Assembly: GCF_021596945.1 (NCBI RefSeq)
Contig: NZ_CP063779.1
Location: forward strand, 2,206,001-2,270,000
Direction of reading: 5' to 3'
From: Mongoliitalea daihaiensis
GTDB taxonomy: Bacteria > Bacteroidota > Bacteroidia > Cytophagales > Cyclobacteriaceae
DNA length: 64,000 nucleotides
Each line of letters opens with the position of its first letter. The stretch's first letter is position 1. Made by a program: the position numbers and the translations under genes. The notes beneath the pieces are model-generated. The model made no database searches, had not been told where the DNA came from, and saw nothing but the letters and a program-made list of their open reading frames with translations. Positions 44,071 to 53,100 of this stretch are shown here, one piece after another.

Positions 44071-46467
44071 ATGCGGAGATTATTGCTCTCATGTTTCTTG
44101 ATGTTCTGTTTTATTACAGACGGCATCGCTCAAAATGAATTTAAAGAAATTCGGTTTGATTATGAGGGTGGAGCAAAAAAAGCGCAATACTTTTTAACAG
44201 GGAAAGTGACCAACAAAGAAACCGGTCTTCCATTGGAGAATGTTTCTGTTCATATTGATGGATTTTTTACGGGTGTCAATACAGACAAAAATGGTTTATA
44301 TATATTTCCACTTGATTCTGGGAGGCATAGGATCGTATTTCGCAGATTTGGAAAGCAAGCGGATTATTACCTGATTCAGATTTTTAGAGACGCTGTCCTC
44401 GATGTGAGTTTGAGTAATTTGGACTTTCAATTGGATGTATTTACAGTTTTGGCTGAAGAGCGGGATCGGAACGTGAAGAGCCCCATTACAGGTGTGACCA
44501 AAATGACCATGGAGGAAATCAAACTCGTGCCAGCATTGATGGGAGAACCGGATGTGTTTAATGTCTTGCAGAGTATGCCTGGTGTGACTTCTGTGGGGGA
44601 GGGGTCTGCTGGGCTGAATATCCGAGGAGGACAAGCGGATCAAAATCTGATTTTAATGAATGAGGCAATAGTCCTTTCCAACAATCATGCACTAGGATTT
44701 CTGTCAGCTTTCAATGGGGACGTCGTGCAGAATTTCGCTTTGTATAAGGGGAATGTTCCCGCACAATTTGGAGGCAGAAGTTCATCAGCCTTGAATATTG
44801 GGATGCGAAAAGGAGATTTTGAAACCTGGGGAGGGTCTGTTTCGCTAGGAACAGCTGTTACTAAATTGATGCTTGAAGGCCCTCTGAAAACAGACAAAAC
44901 TAGCATCATTGCCGGATTGAGACGCTCCAATCTCAATTGGAAACTTGGAACGGTGGATCAATTGGATGTAAGCAATAGCCGCCTAAACTTTCATGATGCA
45001 TATGTTGCCATCAATCATAAATTTTCCCAAAACCATACCCTAGAATGGAACCTGTTGAATACAGGCGACCGCTTTCAGTTTTCAGACCAATTTGGCTTCC
45101 GTTGGAATAATTTGGTGAGTTCGCTCACGAGCAGAAACCTGATAACAGATAATTTTTCTATCACTGGGATGCTGGCCTACGGGAATTTTACCAATCGGTT
45201 TTTTGAACCTACTGTCAACGATGCCTTTCAAATCAGCAATGGTTTGGAGTATCAGCAAGCTAAACTTACAGGCCTATGGACGTCTGAATCTATGGAACTG
45301 AGTTTTGGAATGGAGGCTGTGAATTATCAGATGAAACCCGAAGAGCGTGCTCCATTCGATGAGCGTTCGGGTATCGTTTCTGCTTCGGTAAGTAAGCAGC
45401 AAGGGTTGGAATGGGCCCCTTTTGTAGGCTTGGATTGGACAGTGTCGGAAAAGTTTTCACTATCTATAGGTGCACGCTATTCTTTTTATCAGCAAAACGG
45501 ACCTGATTCTGTATTTATTTACCAAGAAAATCTTCCGATTTCAAGATTGAATATCGTGGATAGGATTGCTTTTGACGCAGGTCCGATTACTCAATTTTCG
45601 GGATTTGAGCCTCGGTTTTCATTTCGTTGGGCCTGGGATGATACGCAGTCCATCAAGGCAGGGGCTTCTGTGATGAACCAATACTTGCAGACTATCTCTA
45701 ATGCCTCCGGACCTACTCCTATAGATTTGTGGCAAGTCAGCACCTCTTATATTTTACCTCAACGGTCCATTAATTTATCTCTAGGCTATTTCCGTAATTT
45801 CAAACAAAATGATTGGTCTACTTCTGTGGAAGGTTTTTACAGGACCACAGATAATCAGTTGGAATACCGGGATTTTGCGCAGTTGTTTTTGAATCCACAC
45901 ATTGAAACAGAGTTGATTCAAGGGGAAGGGAAGGCGTATGGTGCGGAATTGATGATTCAGCGCAATAGAGGAGGGGTGACCGGTTGGGTTTCCTACACCT
46001 ATAGCCGTTCGTTGATCCGAACGATTTCTCCTTTTTCAGAAATTCAGGTGAATAGAGGAGAATGGTTTCCCACTAATTTTGATAGGCCACACATACTCTC
46101 GCTTGTTGGGAATGTGCATCTCGGAAAGAAGCGATTTTTTAATGCTTCGTTCAATTATTCGACTGGTCGACCTGTCACAGCTCCGGCCACCAATTATATC
46201 ATTGCTGGGATTTTTGTCCCTGATTTTGGGGATAGAAATCAATTTCGCATACCCGATTACATGCGTCTGGATTTTTCCTACCTGACCAATGGGATTGTTA
46301 GAGGTTGGGAAGATTCATTTAATTTCTCCGTGTACAATGTACTTAGCAGGAGGAATGCCTACTCTGTGTTTTTCCAGCGAGAAAATCAATCCAGACGACT
46401 TCGTCCTTTTCAGTTATCTATTTTGGGATCTATTTTCCCTACCATGTCTTACACGGTTAATTTCTAA
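44071..46467 (+). CDS. TonB-dependent outer-membrane receptor
   Basis: The 798-residue protein has a signal peptide (~1-20), a CarboxypepD_reg-like domain (~42-115: LTGKVTNKETGLPLENVSVHIDG), a plug domain (~145-250, with LQSMPGVTSVGEGSAGLNIRGG and NVPAQFGGRSSSALNI) and a 22-strand-type barrel to the aromatic C-terminus (YTVNF). It is shorter than SusC-type receptors. The next gene starts six bases after its stop and encodes a DUF4249 protein, a frequent partner. The substrate is unknown. Confidence 0.93.
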   Translation: MRRLLLSCFLMFCFITDGIAQNEFKEIRFDYEGGAKKAQYFLTGKVTNKETGLPLENVSVHIDGFFTGVNTDKNGLYIFPLDSGRHRIVFRRFGKQADYYLIQIFRDAVLDVSLSNLDFQLDVFTVLAEERDRNVKSPITGVTKMTMEEIKLVPALMGEPDVFNVLQSMPGVTSVGEGSAGLNIRGGQADQNLILMNEAIVLSNNHALGFLSAFNGDVVQNFALYKGNVPAQFGGRSSSALNIGMRKGDFETWGGSVSLGTAVTKLMLEGPLKTDKTSIIAGLRRSNLNWKLGTVDQLDVSNSRLNFHDAYVAINHKFSQNHTLEWNLLNTGDRFQFSDQFGFRWNNLVSSLTSRNLITDNFSITGMLAYGNFTNRFFEPTVNDAFQISNGLEYQQAKLTGLWTSESMELSFGMEAVNYQMKPEERAPFDERSGIVSASVSKQQGLEWAPFVGLDWTVSEKFSLSIGARYSFYQQNGPDSVFIYQENLPISRLNIVDRIAFDAGPITQFSGFEPRFSFRWAWDDTQSIKAGASVMNQYLQTISNASGPTPIDLWQVSTSYILPQRSINLSLGYFRNFKQNDWSTSVEGFYRTTDNQLEYRDFAQLFLNPHIETELIQGEGKAYGAELMIQRNRGGVTGWVSYTYSRSLIRTISPFSEIQVNRGEWFPTNFDRPHILSLVGNVHLGKKRFFNASFNYSTGRPVTAPATNYIIAGIFVPDFGDRNQFRIPDYMRLDFSYLTNGIVRGWEDSFNFSVYNVLSRRNAYSVFFQRENQSRRLRPFQLSILGSIFPTMSYTVNF

Positions 46468-46473
46468 AAGCCT

Positions 46474-47550
46474 ATGAAAACCTTCAAACAACATTTATTG
46501 AGCAGGTTGATTTGGGTTTGTTGCCTATTCTTGGGAAACTCCTGTGTGGATCCCTTGGATTTTATTGGAGAAACAGCGCGGGGACAAGTTGTAATTTATG
46601 GCTTATTTACCGATGATGCTGATGATGTACATGTGGTCAATGTGGGGATTACTCAAAATTTTGGATTGGCGCAGGCACCAGTCAACAATGCATCTGTTTT
46701 TTTAAGGTCATCTGATGGGTTATTTAGGCAATATATACCATCAGGTAATGGAGAGTATTTACTGGAAGGCGTGAGAGGGAACCCTGGTACTTCTTATTCC
46801 CTTCGAGTAGTCATCAATGAGCAAATTTATGAGTCATCATTTGAACGCATGCCTGACTTGAATGCAGTGGATCAGATTGATTTTCGTTTTACAACCGTGT
46901 TAACGGACACCCGTGTAGATGTACCAACATTTGAAGTTTTTGGAAACTCGACTGTTCCTGAAGCATCCGAACCATTATTTCTTCGTTGGAGTACGGAAGA
47001 AACCTATCTTTGGACTCTACTCGAATTACCTCCTTCTGGTCCCTCGGTTTCTACCACACCACCTTGCTTTATTCAATCTGTCATCGAACCTAATAGAGTC
47101 AACTTATTTAACACGGCGGGTACACAAACACGTGCGGTTGATTTGTTTTTTGGAAGGAGGGATGTAGATGACTCCTTTTTAAATCCGTTTTTTGTCACGG
47201 TTAATCAGTACAGCATTAATCAATTCACCTATGAATACTGGGAGAAAATCAGGATAGCCATCAGTAACCAAGGAGGAATATTTGACACGCCGCCAGCGCC
47301 TGTTTCAGGAAACTTTCAAAACATCTCCAATCCTGAGGAGCGTGTCTTGGGTATTTTTGAAGTTGCCAAAGTTCAAAAGACTCGGTTTTTCACGACCATT
47401 GCGGATGTTCCGTTTTTTCTACCAAGACCTTGTATTTTTTCCCCCACACGACCAGTTTTCTCCTACCCTTCTTCTTGCTTAAGTTGTGAAGAAAGAGCTG
47501 AGGGTAGAAAAATCATCCGTCAGCGGCCATCTTGGTGGGTGTTTGGTTGA
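46474..47550 (+). CDS. DUF4249 domain-containing lipoprotein
   Basis: The 358-residue protein has a signal with lipobox-like LGNSC (Cys ~24) followed by the DUF4249 N-terminal beta-sandwich: VVIYGLFTDDADDVHVVNVGITQNF, NNASVFLRSSDG and GNPGTSYSLRV. Several Cys lie near the C-terminus (FSYPSSCLSCEE), as is usual for the family. It follows the TonB receptor gene after six bases and is probably a surface lipoprotein that works with it in ligand capture (inference from the conserved pairing). Confidence 0.88.
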   Translation: MKTFKQHLLSRLIWVCCLFLGNSCVDPLDFIGETARGQVVIYGLFTDDADDVHVVNVGITQNFGLAQAPVNNASVFLRSSDGLFRQYIPSGNGEYLLEGVRGNPGTSYSLRVVINEQIYESSFERMPDLNAVDQIDFRFTTVLTDTRVDVPTFEVFGNSTVPEASEPLFLRWSTEETYLWTLLELPPSGPSVSTTPPCFIQSVIEPNRVNLFNTAGTQTRAVDLFFGRRDVDDSFLNPFFVTVNQYSINQFTYEYWEKIRIAISNQGGIFDTPPAPVSGNFQNISNPEERVLGIFEVAKVQKTRFFTTIADVPFFLPRPCIFSPTRPVFSYPSSCLSCEERAEGRKIIRQRPSWWVFG

Positions 47551-48486
47551 TGCAAAGAAAGTTTAGCATCTGTCAAGACCATTTACTTTTTTTAGTAATA
47601 ATAAAAGCAATTTATACTGATCCGGGCTCTGAAAGGTATGAAGGATCTTCACAGTTTTACGAAAGATCCAGCGTGTTCCAATTGAAAAATCTTAAAGTTT
47701 AAAACATTTGATTGGATAAAGCGGTCCCCTTAGGGTTCATCTCATGGAAAGGTTAGTATGTGATGGATACTTAAGATAGCTAGATCATAGAAGGTTGATT
47801 GAAATTAATTCCAACATTATCTCTAGGAAAAGGCTTCCAGTGTTTAAACGAGATTTTTTTATTGAATACTGGATCTTAATAATACGAAAGGCTATTCTAA
47901 AGCGAGATATAAACCCTCATGCGTTGAGAATTCCATTTAAAGCTTTATCTAGCCGACGATTTTTTAAATTTTTGAGTTTGTAAGCGATTGGCATCAAACT
48001 ATTTTGGACTTTTGAGTTTAAAAAAGCTGTTTTTTATTGCGTTACTTCATAAAGTCTAGGAATTTTTTATTCCATTTTAAATTTGATTGCGAATCTTCCG
48101 TTAAATGGTCCTGTTTTTCTTCTTTTTTCTCTTTAATTTTTAAGATAAGGGTTCAAAAGAAATAAAATTTGGGCTTGGGGAATATTGTCAAAAGAATGGA
48201 TTTAAATATAAGGATGGCTGTGATGCAGTGAATTTTCACTTTTTTAAAAAAAACTAAAAATTTTAACTATTCGAAAAATTCAAACGTTTTCGGTTGAATA
48301 TTCAGTAATAAAAACTTTATATGGTTAATGATTATCAAAAAATACCAATATTCTGTTAACATCATTTTTTGCAAAACCGATGCGTAGGTTTTGTTAATAA
48401 TTGCAAAATTCAATTTAATAGCTCATTTTAGATTTGAAATTAACTACGTAAACCAAAAAATCGTTTTTTTCAAAACAACAAACCCT
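47551..48486. other. Long AT-rich intergenic region upstream of susC
   Basis: No gene longer than a chance frame is credible. Visible features are a 7-base inverted repeat CAAAACC/GGTTTTG (48372-48378, 48387-48393) and a -7-like TAGATTTG (48429-48436). The first ~800 bases show no structure I can interpret; a long leader or small RNA is possible but unsupported. Confidence 0.55.
48429..48436 (+). promoter_or_regulatory. Candidate -7 element (TAGATTTG) of the susC operon
   Basis: It matches TAnnTTTG and lies 50 bases before the susC ATG. The nearest TTG upstream is 25 bases away, longer than usual. Confidence 0.4.
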
Positions 48487-51471
48487 ATGAGAAATTATTT
48501 ACAACAAGTAAAAACGTATGTGCTAGTTGCTTCGCTGATGATGTTCAGCATAGCTGCAGCATTTGCGCAAGGCCGGGAGGTCACAGGGACCATCCTGGAT
48601 GCAACCTTGAAGGATCCCCTTCCTGGAGTAACTGTCTTGATTAAAGGTACCACAAGAGGTACGAATACTGATTTGGATGGTAAGTTTAAATTAACTGTAC
48701 AGCCTGGAGATCAGGTGTTGGTAGTCTCTTTCGTTGGTTTTTCCACACAAGAGATCACCATTGGCAATCAGTCTATTTTTAACATTGAGCTAGCGGAAGA
48801 TATCCAAAGTCTTCAGGAAGCTGTAGTAATCGGTTATGGTACGCAGGATCGAAAAGAAATTACTTCTGCTGTGGCTTCTGTAAGCTCCGAACAATTCAAC
48901 AGAGGTAACTTCCCAAATCCTACCCAGTTATTACAAGGTAAGGTTGCTGGTTTGAACGTAACCAGACCAGGTGGTAACCCAAATGCTGCTCCTGAGCTTC
49001 GTTTGAGAGGTATTTCTTCTTTTGGTGCTGCTCAATCTCCATTGATTGTATTGGATGGTGTGATTGGAGCTTCTTTGGATGCTGTTGATCCTAATGATAT
49101 TGAGTCATTTGATGTATTGAAAGATGCATCAGCTGCCGCTATCTATGGTACGAGAGGTGCTGCGGGGGTGATTTTGATTACTACTAAAAAAGGTACTTCG
49201 AAAAAAGGAATTTCTTCTGTAACGATCAATACTTTTGGTGCTGCTGAGCAACCTACCAATTTTATTCCAGTGCTATCTCCTGAGCAATTTGTAGAAAGAG
49301 GTGGACTTGATTTTGGCTCTAGAACTGATTGGAGAAGAGAAGTTACCCAAACAGCGTTGAATGGTACAGTAAACGCGTCAATCACTGGTGGATTTGAAAA
49401 TACTTCATTTTTGGCTTCTGTCAACTATCGTAATAACGATGGTATTGTAAAAGGTACCAATAGAGAGCAGTTGAATACACGTTTTAATTTGAACCATGGT
49501 GCTTTGAATAATAGATTGAGAATGAATCTCAATTTGTCCTATTCTAACATAGATGAAACAAACGTGAATGGCGAGGCTGTTCGATATGCAACTATTTACA
49601 ATCCTACAGCTCCAATATTTGAAAACACGGAAGAATCTCAACGATTTGGTGGGTATTTCCAAAGACAATTGTTTGATTTCTTTAATCCAGTTGCCTTGAT
49701 CAATCAGCAACGATTTACGAATGAAATAGCAGCTGCTATTTATTCTTACAGAGTAGAGTTTGATATTACAGATAATATCACGGTAGCATCTCAGTTTTCG
49801 CAGGATAGATTTACTAGATTAGGTAGTAATTTCTGGTCTCGCCAAGATTTTCAAACAGGTTTTGGTAGATTTGGACAGGCTGGACAAAACATGGAAACCA
49901 AAACACAATCCATTTGGAATGGAACGATTCGTTACCAAAATGAGATTTTTGATGGAATGGATTTTACCTTTTTGTTAGGGGGTGAAACTCAAATTTTCTC
50001 TGAAAGAAACAATAATGTTGAAGTTGCTAGATTTTTGTTTGATGTAGGACCCAACAATTTGGAAGCTGGAGGTTTAAGATTTGGACCTGGTACAAATTTA
50101 AGTTCATTTGCAGAAAGATCTGTTTTGAACTCTTTGTTTGCAAGAACTAGTTTTAACTACAACAATACGTACTTCTTAAATGCGTCTTTGAGAGCAGAGA
50201 CCTATTCAGGTTTTGGTAGAGATAATCAAACTGGTTTCTTCCCTGCGGTTTCCTTAGGGGCTGACTTTACTCAAATCTTCGATATGGGTATCTTCAACCA
50301 ATTTAAGCCAAGAGCATCTTTTGGTGTGGTAGGTCAATTGCCTCCATCTGCAACATTAGCCTTGGGTGTGTTTGGTAATGGTAACAGAATTCCATTGAAT
50401 CCTGATCAGCCAATCAACTCAGTTTTTGTTGGTCCTCGTCAGTTATCGAATCCTAACCCACAATTAAGATGGGAGACTACCCGTGAATTTACAGTAGGGT
50501 TGGATTATGGTATCATGAATGGAAAAATAACTGGTCAAATTGACTACTATCAAAGAACTATCTCTGACTTACTCTTCAACGTAGAAGTACCAGTAGGTGC
50601 ACCAAACGAGTTCGCTCCAGGTAACTTCTACACTGCTTCTAATGTTTGGGCAAATATCGGGGAGTTGAATTCCGGTGGTTTTGAATTCTTGGCACAATTG
50701 AATGGCACTAAATTAGGTGTGGTTGATTGGATCCCTTCTTTTAACTTTACTATTTACCAAAGAGCAAGATTCGGTAATATTGGTGTAGGTTCTATTCAGT
50801 TGCCTGAAATCAGGCAAGGTATTCCAGGCGCTCCAGGACAAAACAACAACCCAATTGTATGGAACAGAGAAGGCGAAAGAATTGGTGATTTTTGGGGACC
50901 ACGGATGTTAGGATTAACTGAGAATGGCGAATATATTCTTTCTGGCGAAAATCCATCAGAATTTGAACGTTTAGGAAATGGGTTGCCAGTTGGTGATTTC
51001 GGTTTCTCCAACACCTTCATTTACAAAAACTGGGATTTGAATTTCTTACTAAGAGGTAGCTGGGGTCATATGATTTACAACTCCTTCAGAGGTTTCTATG
51101 AAAATGCAGATGGTGCTTCTTTGACATGGAATTCTGTGTTAACCCGAAACACTCCTACCTCTCCATTAGTTACATCTACGCCAACGTTCTCTGACTTGTA
51201 CTTGGAAAGAGGTGACTTTATGAGATTGGATAACCTTCAAATCGGTTACAACGTACCTACTACATCGGCCTTTATCAACAACTTACGTTTGTATGCGGGT
51301 GTTCAGAACTTGTTTACCATCACACAGTTTTCTGGTGTAGATTCTGAAGTTAGATGGCAAGATACAGAGAATCCATTCGAGCCTAATCCATTAGCTCCTG
51401 GTATCGAGCGAAGAAATACCTATTTCTTACCAAGAACTTGGACAGCTGGATTGACAATAACCTTTAAATAA
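48487..51471 (+). CDS. SusC/RagA-family TonB-linked outer-membrane transporter
   Basis: I set the start at ATG 48487, giving 994 residues, since it opens a signal peptide (~1-28, ending AAFAQ); the frame extends upstream to a TTG at 48391 without coding character. After the CarboxypepD_reg-like domain (~30-105) comes the SusC signature (VVIGYGTQDRKEITSAV), then the plug (RGISSFGAAQSPLIVLDGV, SFDVLKDASAAAIYGTRGA) and a long barrel ending GLTITFK. It imports a nutrient captured by its SusD partner, whose gene begins 19 bases later. The downstream VCBS lipoproteins suggest a shared substrate. Confidence 0.96.
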   Translation: MRNYLQQVKTYVLVASLMMFSIAAAFAQGREVTGTILDATLKDPLPGVTVLIKGTTRGTNTDLDGKFKLTVQPGDQVLVVSFVGFSTQEITIGNQSIFNIELAEDIQSLQEAVVIGYGTQDRKEITSAVASVSSEQFNRGNFPNPTQLLQGKVAGLNVTRPGGNPNAAPELRLRGISSFGAAQSPLIVLDGVIGASLDAVDPNDIESFDVLKDASAAAIYGTRGAAGVILITTKKGTSKKGISSVTINTFGAAEQPTNFIPVLSPEQFVERGGLDFGSRTDWRREVTQTALNGTVNASITGGFENTSFLASVNYRNNDGIVKGTNREQLNTRFNLNHGALNNRLRMNLNLSYSNIDETNVNGEAVRYATIYNPTAPIFENTEESQRFGGYFQRQLFDFFNPVALINQQRFTNEIAAAIYSYRVEFDITDNITVASQFSQDRFTRLGSNFWSRQDFQTGFGRFGQAGQNMETKTQSIWNGTIRYQNEIFDGMDFTFLLGGETQIFSERNNNVEVARFLFDVGPNNLEAGGLRFGPGTNLSSFAERSVLNSLFARTSFNYNNTYFLNASLRAETYSGFGRDNQTGFFPAVSLGADFTQIFDMGIFNQFKPRASFGVVGQLPPSATLALGVFGNGNRIPLNPDQPINSVFVGPRQLSNPNPQLRWETTREFTVGLDYGIMNGKITGQIDYYQRTISDLLFNVEVPVGAPNEFAPGNFYTASNVWANIGELNSGGFEFLAQLNGTKLGVVDWIPSFNFTIYQRARFGNIGVGSIQLPEIRQGIPGAPGQNNNPIVWNREGERIGDFWGPRMLGLTENGEYILSGENPSEFERLGNGLPVGDFGFSNTFIYKNWDLNFLLRGSWGHMIYNSFRGFYENADGASLTWNSVLTRNTPTSPLVTSTPTFSDLYLERGDFMRLDNLQIGYNVPTTSAFINNLRLYAGVQNLFTITQFSGVDSEVRWQDTENPFEPNPLAPGIERRNTYFLPRTWTAGLTITFK

Positions 51472-51490
51472 CATAAACTCAAATTAATAT

Positions 51491-52984
51491 ATGTTACGAT
51501 CAATTAAATCATTATTCATTGGGAGCCTTGTAGCAATGACCATGGGGTCATGCTGGGAGCTGGAGCAGGAGGTACTTACGGGGATTACCCAAGAGGAATT
51601 GAACAACAACGTGACTCCTGAATTAATCGAAGTGTTGAAACAAACTGCATATTCTGCAGTAGTAGGGAACTGGGGTGGCCATGGTGGTTTATACAGTGTA
51701 TTAGAAGTGACATCTGATCATTTAGCAATTCCACAAAAAGGAGCTGACTGGGAAGATGGTGGTATTTGGTTAAGAGCGCATAGACATACTTGGTTATCTG
51801 TAGATGGCCCTTTGAATGGTTCTTGGCAGTATCCATTTACAATCGTTGCCGAATCAAATCTTTTGCTGCAACAATTTCCTGATTTAGCCGAATTAGGGGC
51901 AGAATTGAGAACATTAAGAGCTTTAGCGTATTTGTGGTTGATCGATACTTTTGGAAATGTTCCAATTATTGTAGAAACTGATAGAGGAGGAAGCCCTGCA
52001 CAAAATACCCGCGCTGAAGTTTTTCAGTTTATCGAGCAAAGTATTTTGGAAAATGTGGATTTGTTAACTCGAAATAATACAAGAACCAACTTGAATTATT
52101 GGACAGCACACATGATTCTTGCCAAATTGTATTTGAATGCAGAAGTGTATACAGGTACTGCTAGATGGGCTGATGCAGAAAGAATTTTGGATGTAATTAT
52201 TAGCGAAGGACCTTACAGTTTGACGCCGAACTTCTTTGCTAATTTCTCTGCAAACAATAGCAACTCTCCGGAGAACATGTTTACATTACCATATGATGCA
52301 AACAATGCTGGTGGTTTCAATATTCACCAAATGACCTACCACTATTCAACACAGCTTACTTTTGAGCTACAGGAACAGCCTTGGAATGGGTATGCTGCCT
52401 TGGAGGAGTTTTATAATAGTTTTGAGGAAGGAGATACAAGAATTGCATCCTTGAGAGAAGGGCCTCAGTTTAGATCTGATGGAGTTACTCCACTTCTCGA
52501 TGATTCTGCGGAAGCAAATGATCCTGATGGACCAGCTATTAATTTTACCCCTAACATTAATATGTTAGCTCCGAATGCCTTCAGACAAGCAGGTACTCGT
52601 ATCAATAAATGGGAAATTCCTTTGGGTCAAGGTCCTGATTTGGATAACGACTTTGCAATTTTCCGTTACGCTGATGTATTGTTGATGAAAGCAGAAGCAG
52701 CATGGAGACAAGGTAACACTGCTGTTGCATTAAACTTTGTTAACCAAGTAAGGGAAAGAGCAAATGCCCCTGCTTTGACTACTTTAAATGCTGACCTATT
52801 ATTAGCTGAAAGAGGTAGAGAATTATTTGCAGAGGGTCATAGAAGATCTGACTTGATTCGTTTTGGTAGATTCAATGATCCATGGTGGGAGAAAAATGCT
52901 TCTCCAGCCTTCAGAAACTTGTTCCCAATTCCTGAGAATCAGTTGCAAGCTAATCCTAACTTGAGACAAAATCCAGGTTATTAA
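51491..52984 (+). CDS. SusD/RagB-family nutrient-binding lipoprotein
   Basis: The 497-residue protein has a lipobox signal (MTMGSC, Cys ~21). The N-terminal helical TPR-like region (~35-250) includes LRTLRALAYLWLIDTFGNVPI, a hallmark of SusD. The C-terminal RagB/SusD part includes FAIFRYADVLLMKAEAAWRQG, LNFVNQVRERANAP and ERGRELFAEGHRRSDLIRFG. It forms the surface lid of the SusC transporter encoded immediately upstream. A terminator hairpin follows the stop. Confidence 0.96.
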   Translation: MLRSIKSLFIGSLVAMTMGSCWELEQEVLTGITQEELNNNVTPELIEVLKQTAYSAVVGNWGGHGGLYSVLEVTSDHLAIPQKGADWEDGGIWLRAHRHTWLSVDGPLNGSWQYPFTIVAESNLLLQQFPDLAELGAELRTLRALAYLWLIDTFGNVPIIVETDRGGSPAQNTRAEVFQFIEQSILENVDLLTRNNTRTNLNYWTAHMILAKLYLNAEVYTGTARWADAERILDVIISEGPYSLTPNFFANFSANNSNSPENMFTLPYDANNAGGFNIHQMTYHYSTQLTFELQEQPWNGYAALEEFYNSFEEGDTRIASLREGPQFRSDGVTPLLDDSAEANDPDGPAINFTPNINMLAPNAFRQAGTRINKWEIPLGQGPDLDNDFAIFRYADVLLMKAEAAWRQGNTAVALNFVNQVRERANAPALTTLNADLLLAERGRELFAEGHRRSDLIRFGRFNDPWWEKNASPAFRNLFPIPENQLQANPNLRQNPGY

Positions 52985-53001
52985 TCTGAATTACATAGTA
53001 T

Positions 53002-53035
53002 AAAAGAAGTGCGCCTTTTGGTGCACTTCTTTTTA
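53002..53035 (+). terminator. Terminator after susD
   Basis: The 11-bp stem 53002-53012 pairs with 53023-53033 and ends in T. It lies 17 bases past the stop and probably reduces, rather than abolishes, transcription of the downstream VCBS genes. Confidence 0.8.
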
Positions 53036-53100
53036 ATTTTTATAGCTTCTTAGTTTTCTTTTTTTCAACTTCACTCCCTGAAATTGGCTGTTAAGCAGGT